The position numbers were made by a program, and so were the translations under genes. Below, in pieces: positions 26,055 to 37,237 of a DNA stretch of 64,000 nt. Within the stretch, counting starts at the first letter, position 1, and each line of letters starts with the position of its first letter. The notes under the pieces are model-generated. The model was given only the letters and a program-made list of their open reading frames with translations, did not search any database and was not told the DNA's origin. Source of the stretch: LMUY01 sp964235495 (GTDB taxonomy: Bacteria > Pseudomonadota > Alphaproteobacteria > Acetobacterales > Acetobacteraceae); NCBI GenBank assembly GCA_964235495.1, contig CAXSAX010000001.1, positions 1-64,000 on the forward strand, given 5' to 3'.

Positions 26055-26906
26055 ATGATGTGGGCCGGCCGTCTCAAACTCATCGCACTCGGCGCTTGCC
26101 TGCTCGGCACCGGGACCGCGCAGGCCCACAGCCCTCACCCATCACATGGCTCATCTGGACGGCACGAGGCATCCCGAAGCCGGGCGTTTGGCCTGGGGCA
26201 CGGCATGCCGATCACGTTCGCCACCAGCCGTCACGGCATGGGCACATATTTCGCCGACCGCGAGATCGGCCGCTTTGGGCGTCACGCCAGCCGCGGCCGC
26301 GTCTGGGCCTACACCGCGCCCGCCTTCACCTACGGCCACAGCAGCGGCCTGCAATGCGTCGCCTTCGCCCGGTCGGACAGCGGCATTGAGCTGTCCGGCA
26401 ACGCCGATGCCTGGTGGGACAATGCGGCCGGCCTCTACCAGCGCGGCGCGCGGCCGGAATTCGGCAGTGTGCTCAACTTCCGCGCTAATGGGGCGATGCG
26501 ACTCGGCCATGTGGCCGTCGTAAGTCAGGTGCTCAGCCCGCGCGAGATCGAGATCGACCACGCCAATTGGAACATGCGCGGCGGCATCAGTCGGGCGACT
26601 TCCGTGGTGGACGTCTCACCCTACAACGACTGGAGCGCGGTGCGCGTTGCCCTCGGCCACTCCGGAGACTACGGCAGCATATATCCCACGTTCGGCTTCA
26701 TTTATAACCGGCCCGACACCGGCCGCATGGTCACCGCCAGCGTCGCCACTGCACCCTTGGTCGACTTGAACCCAGCGCCGCGGGATTTACGCGGCTCGGC
26801 GCGAGACTCGTATGACGAAGTGGCCGAAGCGCCTGACAGCGCCGAGCCGTTGTTCCGCCGGGTCAGCTACCGCCACCATGCGCGGCACCACCGGCATCGC
26901 TCCTGA
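26055..26906 (+). CDS. Secreted CHAP-domain amidase-like protein
   Basis: A signal peptide (LKLIALGACLLGTGTAQAHS) precedes a CHAP domain. The catalytic cysteine lies in SGLQCVAFAR, the histidine in MRLGHVAVVSQV, and the DHANWN stretch follows. CHAP enzymes cleave peptidoglycan cross-links or amide bonds, so this is probably a periplasmic murein hydrolase. The C-terminal ~90 residues are polar and end in a His/Arg-rich tail (SYRHHARHHRHRS), which could bind metal or an anionic surface. The gene is monocistronic. Confidence 0.85.
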   Translation: MMWAGRLKLIALGACLLGTGTAQAHSPHPSHGSSGRHEASRSRAFGLGHGMPITFATSRHGMGTYFADREIGRFGRHASRGRVWAYTAPAFTYGHSSGLQCVAFARSDSGIELSGNADAWWDNAAGLYQRGARPEFGSVLNFRANGAMRLGHVAVVSQVLSPREIEIDHANWNMRGGISRATSVVDVSPYNDWSAVRVALGHSGDYGSIYPTFGFIYNRPDTGRMVTASVATAPLVDLNPAPRDLRGSARDSYDEVAEAPDSAEPLFRRVSYRHHARHHRHRS

Positions 26907-26921
26907 CCGAGGTCGATCCGC

Positions 26922-28193
26922 TCAGGCGGCGTCTGCCCGCCCGATCAGCAACACAGCTCCCAGCCCGACCGCGGCCGCGAGCGACATCCAGGCGCCTGGC
27001 ATCGCGCGGTCTCCTGAGACATGGATCAGCTCCTCGCAGACAGCAGGGGTGAGCCCGCCCACCACAGCCGCTAGGCTGTAAGCCAGCGAGAACCCGGCGG
27101 TACGCACCGCTTCGGGCATGATCTCGGTCAAATAGACCACCATCGCGCCGTTGTAGCAGCCATAGATGAAACTGAGCCAAAGCTCGGCGGCTAGCAGGTG
27201 GCCGAAGGATGGGTTCGCCACCAGCCAGGACAGCAGCGGGTAAGCGGTGAGCATCGCCGCCAGCGTGGTCGCGATCAGCAGCGGACGCCGGCCGATCCGG
27301 TCCGACAGTGCGCCGCTGAGCGGCAGCCACAGCAAGTTGGACAGGCCCACGCACACCGTCACCAGCAACACGACAGTGGCGCCCAGGTGCAGCTGCTCCC
27401 GCCCAAAAGTGGGCGTGTAGGCGGTGATAAGGTAAAACGACACCGTGGTCATCACGACCATCATCATGCCCAGGCCCACCATGCGCCATTGCGCCAGCAT
27501 GGTCCGCAAAATCTGCCCCGCACCCAGCCGTTGCGTGCGGGCGAGGAACGCTTCCGTCTCTTGCAACGAGCGGCGGACGAAGAACAGGAACGGGATGATG
27601 CAGCAGCCGATCACCATGGGGATGCGCCAGCCCCAATCCTGCATCCGGGCGTCACCGAGCGCCGCGTTGAGCGCCACACCGAGCAGGGCAGCCACGATCA
27701 CCGCCACCTGCTGGCTGCCGGACTGCCAGGAAACGTAGAAGCCCTTGTGGCCCGGCGTCGCGATCTCGGACAAATAGACCGACACCCCGCCCAGCTCGAC
27801 CCCAGCAGAGAAACCCTGCACCAGCCGGCCCGCCACCACCAGCAGCGGCGCAAGCAGGCCGATGCTGGCATAACCCGGCACCAGCGCCACCGTCGCCGTG
27901 CCCACCGCCATCAGCGCCAGCGTCAGCAGCAGGCCGGCCCGGCGGCCATGCGCGTCGATATATGCCCCGAGCACGATGGCACCTACAGGCCGCACCAGGA
28001 AGGCGGCGGCAAACGTCATCAGCGAGGCCATCAGCGAGAGATAATGGCCGTGGGCGGAGTCTGCGGCCGGGAAGAACGTGCGGCCGATGGCAGTGGCAAA
28101 GTAGGCAAAGACGAAGAAGTCGTACTGCTCCAGGAAATTGCCGCTGGCGACGCGGATGACGCCCATAACCTTGGATTGCCGCCCCGCCGCCAT
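26922..28193 (-). CDS. MFS transporter, citrate/alpha-ketoglutarate (MHS) type
   Basis: The 423-residue protein has twelve predicted membrane segments and the MHS family signatures: ASGNFLEQYDFFVFAYFATA at the first helix, GAYIDAHGRRAGLLLTL, GRLVQGFSAGVELGGVSVYLSE after helix 4, and LSDRIGRRPLL in the second half. It most resembles citrate-proton symporters such as TcuC/CitA. Substrate assignment is inference. The gene converges on the CHAP gene and is followed, in transcription order, by nothing on its strand for 20 kb of the same operon type. Confidence 0.85.
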   Translation of the reverse strand: MAAGRQSKVMGVIRVASGNFLEQYDFFVFAYFATAIGRTFFPAADSAHGHYLSLMASLMTFAAAFLVRPVGAIVLGAYIDAHGRRAGLLLTLALMAVGTATVALVPGYASIGLLAPLLVVAGRLVQGFSAGVELGGVSVYLSEIATPGHKGFYVSWQSGSQQVAVIVAALLGVALNAALGDARMQDWGWRIPMVIGCCIIPFLFFVRRSLQETEAFLARTQRLGAGQILRTMLAQWRMVGLGMMMVVMTTVSFYLITAYTPTFGREQLHLGATVVLLVTVCVGLSNLLWLPLSGALSDRIGRRPLLIATTLAAMLTAYPLLSWLVANPSFGHLLAAELWLSFIYGCYNGAMVVYLTEIMPEAVRTAGFSLAYSLAAVVGGLTPAVCEELIHVSGDRAMPGAWMSLAAAVGLGAVLLIGRADAA

Positions 28194-28219
28194 CGCCTGT
28201 TTCCTCCGCTTCGCCGGAC

Positions 28220-28675
28220 CTACTCTCCGGGCACATCTTCTGGCGGGGTGGTGGCGCCCAGGCCGCCCACGACAGCCTGGGCCGTCACCTCGCCGGCGTG
28301 CTCAAACGTCAGCGTCACCGGAAAATGGTCGCCAGGATGCAGTGGCCGTTTCAGGTGGACCAGCATGAGGTGATAGCCGCCCGGCTCCAGGTGGATGGGC
28401 GCGCCGGGCGCTACGGGAAGGTCTGCCACGGGCCGCATCTCCATTACGCCGTCCACCATGGTGCTGAGATGCAGTTCGGCCTTGCCCGCCGCGGGGGTGC
28501 TGGCGCCGGTCAGCCGGTCGGGCGCCGCGGCGGTCACGGTGAGGTACACGGCGCCTGTCTGCCCGCCGGGGATGGTGGCGCGGGACCAAGCCTGCGTCAC
28601 CACGACCGGCGCCGGTTGCGCATGGGCAGGGCTGGCGAGGCACGCCGCGAGCGCCAGGACTCTCGCACGCATCAT
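28220..28675 (-). CDS. PCu(A)C copper chaperone
   Basis: A signal peptide (RVLALAACLASPAHAQ) precedes a DUF461/PCu(A)C domain with the copper-binding motif: ELHLSTMVDGVMEMRPV and, ~20 residues later, LEPGGYHLMLVHLKRP (H-x-M...M...H-x-M spacing). Periplasmic PCu(A)C delivers Cu(I) to the CuA site of cytochrome oxidase. Its ATG directly abuts the stop of the upstream SCO gene at 28676, so the two are a copper-delivery operon. Confidence 0.92.
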   Translation of the reverse strand: MMRARVLALAACLASPAHAQPAPVVVTQAWSRATIPGGQTGAVYLTVTAAAPDRLTGASTPAAGKAELHLSTMVDGVMEMRPVADLPVAPGAPIHLEPGGYHLMLVHLKRPLHPGDHFPVTLTFEHAGEVTAQAVVGGLGATTPPEDVPGE

Positions 28676-29311
28676 TTAGGATCCCGCCCCGCCGACAAGC
28701 TTTGACAGGTCGGCGGCCATGGCGTCGGCGTCCTCGTCGGCCCGGATGACGCCGTCGAAGCGGCCCTGCGGGTCCATGACGTAGAGAATGGAGCTGTGGT
28801 CCATCGTGTAGTCGCCCGGGTTGGGGCCAGTGCGGTGAGGGGCATAGTACACGCGGTACTCCTTGGCGACAGCGGCGACCTGCTTTGCGGTGCCGGTCAG
28901 CCCGTCGAGCCGGGGACTGAACGCGGCGGCGTACTGCCTCACGACAAGCGCCGTGTCACGCGCCGGATCGACGGTGATGAACAGCGGCTGCACCTGGTCC
29001 GCCCGCGTACCCAGCTTGTCCAGCGCATCGGCTACCTGCGTCAGCGTGGTGGGACATACATCGGGGCAGAACGTGTAGCCGAAGTACACCAGCATGTATT
29101 TTCCGCGGAAGCTGCGGTCCGTGACGGTCTTGCCGGCCCCGTCCGTCAAGGTGAACGGGCCGCCGATCGCCACCGCCTGCACCGGGCCGGACGCGCCCGG
29201 GAGCCAGCCCGCGAGCACGACGACCGCCGCCAGGACGGCCAGGCCGATGCCAATTGCGGGAAAGACGCGCCGGATGCGGCGCTTGGCGGGACGTTGGATG
29301 GATTTCGGCAT
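28676..29311 (-). CDS. SCO1/SenC family copper chaperone
   Basis: The protein has an N-terminal membrane anchor (VFPAIGIGLAVLAAVVVLAGWL) and a thioredoxin-like SCO domain. The copper ligands are visible: CPDVC in YFGYTFCPDVCPTTL and the histidine in YTMDHSSILYVMD. SCO proteins metallate or reduce the CuA site of cytochrome c oxidase in the periplasm. It is directly followed by the PCu(A)C gene. No cox structural genes lie in the window. Confidence 0.93.
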   Translation of the reverse strand: MPKSIQRPAKRRIRRVFPAIGIGLAVLAAVVVLAGWLPGASGPVQAVAIGGPFTLTDGAGKTVTDRSFRGKYMLVYFGYTFCPDVCPTTLTQVADALDKLGTRADQVQPLFITVDPARDTALVVRQYAAAFSPRLDGLTGTAKQVAAVAKEYRVYYAPHRTGPNPGDYTMDHSSILYVMDPQGRFDGVIRADEDADAMAADLSKLVGGAGS

Positions 29312-29388
29312 CGTGGTGGCGGCCTCAGCGTGTTCCCTTAGTCATGGTCACGCCTGCCCTTCCGTCCAAGAGCCAGGCTGGAAACCGC

Positions 29389-30354
29389 TCACGCCCGCAC
29401 CAGGTTCGGCGGCTGCCGCCCGGCCAGCACAGCGTCGATCCCGTCCAGCACCATGGCGCCCATCGCGTCCCGCGTCACGCTCGTGGCGCTGCCGAGATGC
29501 GGCAGCAGCACCACGTTCTCCAGCGTACGGTACTCCGGGTCGAGGGCCGGCTCGCCCTCATAGACGTCGAGCCCGGCGGCGGCGACTTGACCGCTGCGCA
29601 GGGCGGCAATCAGCGCCGGGTCATGCACCAGGGTGCCGCGCCCGGCGTTGGCCACCACGGCGCCGCGGGGCAGCTTGGCGATACGCTCGGCGTCGAGCCA
29701 ATGCATGGTGGCCGCCCCGCCCGGCGCGTTCAGCGACAGCAGCTCGCTCGCGGCCAGAAAGCTGTCATCGCCATCGTGAAACACCGCGCCCCGCTCCAGC
29801 TCCGGCGACAAGCGGCTCACGTCCCGGTAGTGCACCGTCATGGCCAGGCCGCGCGCGAGGCCGGCCAGCTCCCGCCCGATCCGGCCCATGCCGAAGATGC
29901 CAAGGCTGCGGCCGACCACGCCGACGCCTAGCAGCTGGGTGGGCGCCCAGCCGGTCCACTGGCCGGCGCGGACCAGCCGCTCGCCCTCGCCCGCCCGGCG
30001 CGCGGCGGCCAGCAGCAGCAGCAGTGCGCATTCCGCCGTGGCGGTGGACAGCACGTCCGGCGTGTTCACCACGGCGATGCCGCGGGCGCGGGCGGCTGCC
30101 ACGTCGATGTGGTCATAGCCGACGCTGAACGTACCGATCACCCGCACCGTATCCGGCAGGTCGGCGATCACGGCCGCGTCCAGTTGCTCGGCGGGGCAGC
30201 ACAGCACGGCCTGTGCGCCCTCGGCCATGGCGGCGACCTCGGCGCCGGTACGCGGAGCGTCGTCCGGGTTCAGCTGGGCCTGGTAGTCCCGAGCGGCGCG
30301 CGCCTCCACGGCTGGGGGCAGGCGGCGGGTGACGAACAGGACCGGCTTGGCCAT
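29389..30354 (-). CDS. D-2-hydroxyacid dehydrogenase (glyoxylate/hydroxypyruvate reductase type)
   Basis: The 321-residue protein has the two-domain NAD(P)-dependent D-2-hydroxyacid dehydrogenase layout. Visible are VIGTFSVGYDHIDVAAARAR, NTPDVLSTATAE, the nucleotide-binding LGIFGMGRIGRELAG, the catalytic arginine in NAGRGTLVHD, the glutamate in DVYEGEPALD and the histidine in LLPHLGSATSVTR. The motif set matches glyoxylate reductases (GyaR). Substrate could also be hydroxypyruvate. A 77-base gap separates it from the SCO gene upstream in coordinates. Confidence 0.9.
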   Translation of the reverse strand: MAKPVLFVTRRLPPAVEARAARDYQAQLNPDDAPRTGAEVAAMAEGAQAVLCCPAEQLDAAVIADLPDTVRVIGTFSVGYDHIDVAAARARGIAVVNTPDVLSTATAECALLLLLAAARRAGEGERLVRAGQWTGWAPTQLLGVGVVGRSLGIFGMGRIGRELAGLARGLAMTVHYRDVSRLSPELERGAVFHDGDDSFLAASELLSLNAPGGAATMHWLDAERIAKLPRGAVVANAGRGTLVHDPALIAALRSGQVAAAGLDVYEGEPALDPEYRTLENVVLLPHLGSATSVTRDAMGAMVLDGIDAVLAGRQPPNLVRA

Positions 30355-30391
30355 TGGGGCTTCCTCGCAGCGCCTCCGGCCGCGCGACGGC

Positions 30392-30901
30392 TCAGGCGGT
30401 GAGCAGCGTGGAAGCCGTGCTGCCCGTTGGCGTCTGGTAGGCCGCCAGACTCTGCTGCAACGTCTGCTGCAGGTTGTCCAGCACGGATTGCAGGCTCTGG
30501 GCCGGCTGGGTGGCGCTGGTAGCCGCAGCGCCTGCCAGGGACTGGCCCAGCAGGCTTTGCAGCCGGTCTGCCAGGTGGGAGATCGGGCCGGATAGCGGCG
30601 AGGCTGGATCCGTGATGCTGGTGGGGTCGGTGGCAGCTGTCGCGGGGCTGGCAGCGCCGGGCTGCGCGCTCAGCAGGATGGATTGCAGCTGGCTGGCGAA
30701 GCCTTGCAGGCCGGTGCTGGGCGCAGCCGGAGCCGGGCTGCCGGACCCGGCATCGCCGGCACCCAACACGTCGGACAGCGAGCCGAAATCCTGCGACGAG
30801 TCGTCCTGCGCCGACCCGGCGGAGTGGCGATGGTGGCCGTGGTGCGGCACGGCGCCAGCGGACGAGGCAGTGATCGAAGATGCGGTCAAAGCAGCCTCCA
30901 A
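30392..30901 (-). CDS. Low-complexity Ala/Ser/Gln-rich hypothetical protein
   Basis: This 169-residue protein lacks a signal peptide and membrane segments. It opens MEAALTASSITASSAGAVPH with a short HHGHHRH histidine run, and its second half contains amphipathic Leu/Gln repeats (FASQLQSILLSAQP, LADRLQSLLGQSLAG, SLQSVLDNLQQTLQQSLAAY) that could form a coiled coil. I do not recognise the family. It lies between the dehydrogenase and the AlgJ-like gene on the same strand, and is probably its own unit. Confidence 0.5.
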   Translation of the reverse strand: MEAALTASSITASSAGAVPHHGHHRHSAGSAQDDSSQDFGSLSDVLGAGDAGSGSPAPAAPSTGLQGFASQLQSILLSAQPGAASPATAATDPTSITDPASPLSGPISHLADRLQSLLGQSLAGAAATSATQPAQSLQSVLDNLQQTLQQSLAAYQTPTGSTASTLLTA

Positions 30902-31021
30902 CGTGTTGCACCCCCTTGTTGCATCCGGCGTGCCAGGCCGATCATGCCGTTTTCCGAGTGGTTTTCTCTGTCTTTCCCGGCAAGATGTGCCGGGTGGGCC
31001 GCGCTTGCCGGGCAGGCGGGT

Positions 31022-32233
31022 TCAGTTGGTGGCAGCAGAGGGGTCACGTAGGAAATTCAGCAGGGCCGTGCCGTGGAAGTGCTCGCGGGAAGCTTCCTCG
31101 TTCTCCTCGTAGATCAGCACGTTCGCCGCCAGCACCACGGCTTCCCGCTCGGGCGGCAGCACCACGAAGTGGACGCGCATTCGCCCGCCCGGATAGTCCA
31201 GCCGCAGCGAGTGCCAGTACTGATATTCCACGGCCGGCACTGGGCATGGCAGGCTGCCGAGCACCACGCCAAGCCCGTTGCTGAAGCTGCCGCCGACGAT
31301 GACCACGCGCGGCGGGTCGCACACGGCCGGCGGCGGGGCGGGCTGCAGCGTGACGGCCGGCACCGGGCCATCATCGGGCAGGTGGAACAGGTTAGTCAGC
31401 CGGGCAAGGTCTTGGTCGGTGCCGTCCGGGTCGGGGTGCGGCGCCATGCGCCAGGTGAACCGGAACGGCGCGAACCCGCGGCCAGGCAGCAGGTGGTCAA
31501 GCGCCGCCATGATCGCCTGCTCAGCCAGGGCCGCGCCGACCGCGTTCCAATGCGTGCCCCCCGTTGGATACAGCGGAAACGGGTAGTCGCCGTGCGCCGC
31601 CAGCAGCACCGTGGGCGTATCGACCGCGTGGACTCCCGCGACGCGCAACAGGGCCATCCATTCCGGCACGAACCCGGCGCGGTCCGCCGCCGAGGCCGGG
31701 CACGCCCAGCCTCGCGGCAGTACCTGCGGGTATTGCGCCACCTTGGAGGGCGTCAGCACATACAGGAACGCCTTGCCACGACGCTCCGCGTCGTCCTGCA
31801 TCTCTCGGATGCCGTCTGCCCAGCGCGCAGCGCTCGCCTGCCACCCCGGGGCGCGAGCACAGTATTCCCGGGCATAGGCCACCTCCGACAGCACGCCGTC
31901 CGGGCCAATGAGCAGGTTGGGCGCGGCGGACAGGCCGAACAGCGAGTACTCCACCTGGTTGCGCACCCGCACCGCCAACGGATACAGCGGCATCCGGGCA
32001 CCGACGACGCGGGCGAACGCCGCCTGGAAGCGGCCTTGCGAGACGGCTTGCAAGGAAAGCTGCGGCTGTTCCGCAAAGCTCGCCCCGGCTAGCCCATGGG
32101 CGAGCTTCATGCCATCCGGCCCAGTCAGGCGCAGCGCCACGGCGGCAAGGTTGCCCATTAGCAGCGCCGCCCCGGCGGCCATGGCGGCAGCCCCCAGGCC
32201 GAGCGGCAGCAGTAGCAGGATGCGGCGGATCAC
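31022..32233 (-). CDS. AlgJ/AlgX-like SGNH-type O-acetyltransferase partner
   Basis: A signal anchor (LLLLPLGLGAAAMAAGAALLMG) precedes an ALGX/ALGJ-like domain. Visible are LLIGPDGVLSEVAYAREYC, FLYVLTPSKVAQYPQVLP, YPTGGTHWNAVGAALAEQ with the H-W of the catalytic region, and RVVIVGGSFSNGLGVVLGS, corresponding to the nucleophile block (usually GDSFS, here GGSFS). Such periplasmic proteins pass acetyl groups from an MBOAT partner to an exported polysaccharide. The MBOAT gene ends four bases before this start, supporting a shared function. Changed Asp-to-Gly in the serine block is notable. Confidence 0.82.
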   Translation of the reverse strand: MIRRILLLLPLGLGAAAMAAGAALLMGNLAAVALRLTGPDGMKLAHGLAGASFAEQPQLSLQAVSQGRFQAAFARVVGARMPLYPLAVRVRNQVEYSLFGLSAAPNLLIGPDGVLSEVAYAREYCARAPGWQASAARWADGIREMQDDAERRGKAFLYVLTPSKVAQYPQVLPRGWACPASAADRAGFVPEWMALLRVAGVHAVDTPTVLLAAHGDYPFPLYPTGGTHWNAVGAALAEQAIMAALDHLLPGRGFAPFRFTWRMAPHPDPDGTDQDLARLTNLFHLPDDGPVPAVTLQPAPPPAVCDPPRVVIVGGSFSNGLGVVLGSLPCPVPAVEYQYWHSLRLDYPGGRMRVHFVVLPPEREAVVLAANVLIYEENEEASREHFHGTALLNFLRDPSAATN

Positions 32234-32237
32234 CGGG

Positions 32238-33656
32238 TCAGAACCGGAAGTACAGGAACGGGCGGAACGGGTCGGCCAGCGCCTTGGCCAGCGCGAACAC
32301 GAACAGGCCGGACAGGCCCAGGTCCAGCGCAGCGCGGCCGGCCGGGGCGGCCAGCACCGAGCCCTGCGCCCGACCGAACCCCGGCACGCGCGGCAGGAAC
32401 GAGATCAGCGCCGCCGCGGCCATGGCCGTCATCATGGCCGGGGTGCGCCACAGCCCGACCACCGCACCGACCCGACTCGGCTGCACCATGGCGGCGGCCA
32501 TGGCCGCTACCTGCCCCAGCGACCCGGCGCGGAACAGCACCCAGCCCCCCATGGTGACGGCGAAGGTGCCGGCATTGGCGGCCAGCCGAGGCATCCGGTC
32601 CAGCCAGCGCAGCAGGAACAGGCGTTCCAGCACCAGGAACACACCTTGGTAGGCACCCCAGGCGACGTAGGTCCAGGCCGCGCCGTGCCACAGGCCGCTG
32701 AGCAGGAAGCAGGCCCACAGGTTCAGGTAGCACCGCCAAGGCGGCACCCGGTTGCCGCCAAGCGGGATGTACAGGTAGTCGCGAATCCAGGTGGACAGCG
32801 AGATGTGCCAGCGCCGCCAGAACTCGGTGATGCTGCACGCGATATACGGCTGGTTGAAGTTCTCGCGCAACCGGAAGCCCAGCATGCGCGCCAGCCCGAT
32901 CGCCATGTCCGAGTAGGCGCTGAAGTCGATGTAGATTTGGAAGGTGAAGAACAGCACGCCCCACCAGGCGTCTGCCCAGCCGAGCAGCGCCGGGTCGGCG
33001 GCGAAGCTCATGTCGGCGCCGGCGGCCAGGGTGTCGGCCAGCAGGGTTTTCTTGACCACGCCAAGCATGAAGCGGCGGAATCCCTCAACTAAGTCTCCGC
33101 TCCGGCTGCTTCCATAGGCGAGCAGCTGCGCCTCCAGCTCGTGATACTTGATGATCGGGCCGGCCAGCAGCTTGGGGAACAGGAACACGTAAAGCAGATA
33201 AGTGGCAAAGCCCGGCGCTGGGCGGGAACGGCCGCGGGCGATATCGACCAGGTAGGTGATCTTCTCGAACACGATGAAAGATACACCGATCGGCAGCGCC
33301 ACCTGGCCGACATGCCACGGCACCTCGCCCGCCGCCACCAGCAGCCGATCCAGGTTGTCCACCGCGAACCCGGTGTACTTGTAGTACGCCAGCAAGCCGA
33401 GGTTGATCAGCACGCCCGTGGCCAGCGCGGCCCGCCCAGCCCCTCCGCCCTGCGTCACCACCCGGGCGAGCGCGTAGTCGGCGAGGCAGGTCGCCAGCAC
33501 GACGGGGACGAAAGCCGGCTCGCTCCATAGATAGAAGAACAGGCTGGTCACCAGCAACAGGGCGGCACGCGCTGAGGTCTGGCCCCGCACCAGCAGGAAG
33601 CCAGCGAGAACGATGGGGAAGAACAGGAAGAGGAACAGCGGCTCGTAAAACAGCAT
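32238..33656 (-). CDS. MBOAT family O-acyltransferase (AlgI-like)
   Basis: The protein has about eleven membrane segments and MBOAT motifs: KLLAGPIIKYHELEAQL, SITEFWRRWHISLSTWIRDY, YIPLGGNRVPPW and LSGLWHGAAWTYVAWGAYQG with the conserved WHG histidine. AlgI-like proteins move acetyl from cytoplasmic donors across the inner membrane for polysaccharide O-acetylation. The ATG at 33656 (MLFYEPLFLFLFFP) fits the family start better than one 12 codons upstream, and sits four bases after the stop of the methyltransferase gene. The AlgJ-like gene follows. Confidence 0.92.
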   Translation of the reverse strand: MLFYEPLFLFLFFPIVLAGFLLVRGQTSARAALLLVTSLFFYLWSEPAFVPVVLATCLADYALARVVTQGGGAGRAALATGVLINLGLLAYYKYTGFAVDNLDRLLVAAGEVPWHVGQVALPIGVSFIVFEKITYLVDIARGRSRPAPGFATYLLYVFLFPKLLAGPIIKYHELEAQLLAYGSSRSGDLVEGFRRFMLGVVKKTLLADTLAAGADMSFAADPALLGWADAWWGVLFFTFQIYIDFSAYSDMAIGLARMLGFRLRENFNQPYIACSITEFWRRWHISLSTWIRDYLYIPLGGNRVPPWRCYLNLWACFLLSGLWHGAAWTYVAWGAYQGVFLVLERLFLLRWLDRMPRLAANAGTFAVTMGGWVLFRAGSLGQVAAMAAAMVQPSRVGAVVGLWRTPAMMTAMAAAALISFLPRVPGFGRAQGSVLAAPAGRAALDLGLSGLFVFALAKALADPFRPFLYFRF

Positions 33657-33660
33657 CAGC

Positions 33661-34581
33661 TCATGCCGGGCTGCCAGCCTTGTGCAGTGCAAAGATCCGC
33701 AGGTTGTCAGCGAAGTTGTAAGTGTTCCGCATCACCAGCAGCATGTCGCCCATGCCGGGGCGGCCGGCGGCCACGCGGTCAAACTGATCGAGCGCCACGA
33801 TGGGCGCTCGCAGCGTCGGCAGGGAAAGGCGGATGTCGGTGAAGCCGCAGCCCTGCGCCGCGCGCCAGATGCGGTGCACGTCGATGTCGTTCTCGATCAC
33901 GCCATACTCGCGCATCTCGTGCTGGGCATCCGGCGTGGCCGAGTGGCGCGGGCCGGGCTCGTGGAACACCGCGATGCCGCCGGGGCGCAGCACGCGGGCC
34001 ATCTCCGCCAGGGTGGCCTCTTGGTCCAGCACGTGGTGGAAAGCGTCGAACGAGACGATCCGGTCCATGCTGGCGTCCTCGGCCGGCAGCCGCACGCTGT
34101 CGAAGCGGCGGAACTCGACCCGCAGCTCGTCCGCCAGCGGGTCCCGCGCGAGCCAATGCCGGGCCAGGTCCAGCACGCGCTGCGACACGTCGACCGCCAG
34201 CATGTCGGCGCCCATGGTGGCGAGGCAGCGGCTCAGCCAGCCGGTGCCGCAGCCGAAATCCAGCACCTGCGCCCCCGGCGCCAGCGCCAGGTGCTGCAGC
34301 ACGAGTGACAGGGAGGTCAGCCGCGACTGCGCGTCCTCCGCGTCTTGGAACGGGCGGCGGAACAGCGACGCCTCCTCCTGCTCGCGCACGAAGTAGGCGT
34401 CGGCGCGGGCGACGTGCTCGGCGGCGGTGTAGCTGGCCATCAGGTCGGCGACGCGCACCGGGTCGGTCGCGGCTTCCTGACGCACCTCTTGGCCGGCTTC
34501 GTCCGGCAACTTCAAAATCGGCATGTAGTAGAGCCGCCGGATCGCTGGGACTTTTCCCAGCCGGCGAAGGAGCGGTCGCAC
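33661..34581 (-). CDS. Class I SAM-dependent methyltransferase in O-acetylation operon
   Basis: Residues ~90-200 form a Rossmann-type methyltransferase domain: VLDFGCGTGWLSRCLATMGA (motif I), MLAVDVSQRVLDLARHWL, FDSVRLPAEDASMDRIVSFD and LRPGGIAVFHEPGPRHSATP. An N-terminal ~80-residue part carries VREQEEASLFRRPF. It is the first gene of an operon with MBOAT and AlgJ-like genes, so it probably methylates the same glycan or its precursor; that link is inference. No glycan synthase is present in the window. Confidence 0.88.
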   Translation of the reverse strand: MRPLLRRLGKVPAIRRLYYMPILKLPDEAGQEVRQEAATDPVRVADLMASYTAAEHVARADAYFVREQEEASLFRRPFQDAEDAQSRLTSLSLVLQHLALAPGAQVLDFGCGTGWLSRCLATMGADMLAVDVSQRVLDLARHWLARDPLADELRVEFRRFDSVRLPAEDASMDRIVSFDAFHHVLDQEATLAEMARVLRPGGIAVFHEPGPRHSATPDAQHEMREYGVIENDIDVHRIWRAAQGCGFTDIRLSLPTLRAPIVALDQFDRVAAGRPGMGDMLLVMRNTYNFADNLRIFALHKAGSPA

Positions 34582-34700
34582 GGCGGCCTCGCTATCGGGG
34601 TTGCACGGCCTCCCTTAGCCCCGGCGGCAAATCGGGTAAACTCAGGCTCGACGCAGGACGGCCGCATGGCCATCTCTAACAGCCGAACAGGGAGTGCCGG

Positions 34701-36932
<2,232 letters not shown>

Positions 36933-36979
36933 GCTCCACGACCGTGCGAGGCGTGCCTGGTCAGCATGGCACTTTGGCG

Positions 36980-37140
36980 ATGTTTGATCCTGCCAAGCGA
37001 GCCAAGGTTTTGGCAGAGCAGGAGCTGGATTCGGCCCATGCGGATCAGGTGTTCGACAACTTTGTCGCAGAGATGGACGACATTGCACGAACTCCGGCAA
37101 GCACCGGTTCATCACGGTCGGAACACTTGATGGCCGTTGA
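36980..37140 (+). pseudogene. brnT: BrnT-type toxin, frameshifted fragment
   Basis: From the ATG at 36980 one frame reads MFDPAKRAKVLAEQELDSAH and then ADQVFDNFVAEMDD, the N-terminal half of BrnT toxins (usual F.WDPAKA..NL.KHGVDFE.A..VFD). After a frame change at about 37082 the next frame reads GKHRFITVGTLDGR followed by TGA, matching the conserved R-F-I-T-x-G-x-L-D-G-R block. The last third of BrnT and the BrnA antitoxin are missing. The rest of 36933-37237 has no clear gene; an open stretch ending LRKQRVIAEGMA before 37241 is unassigned. Confidence 0.7.
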
Positions 37141-37237
37141 CCCGAAAGCCACTGTGAACCTGGGTAGAGCACCTGAAGACTCTGAAGTTTTTGGTCCGCC
37201 AGTTGCGCAAGCAACGTGTTATTGCCGAAGGTATGGC

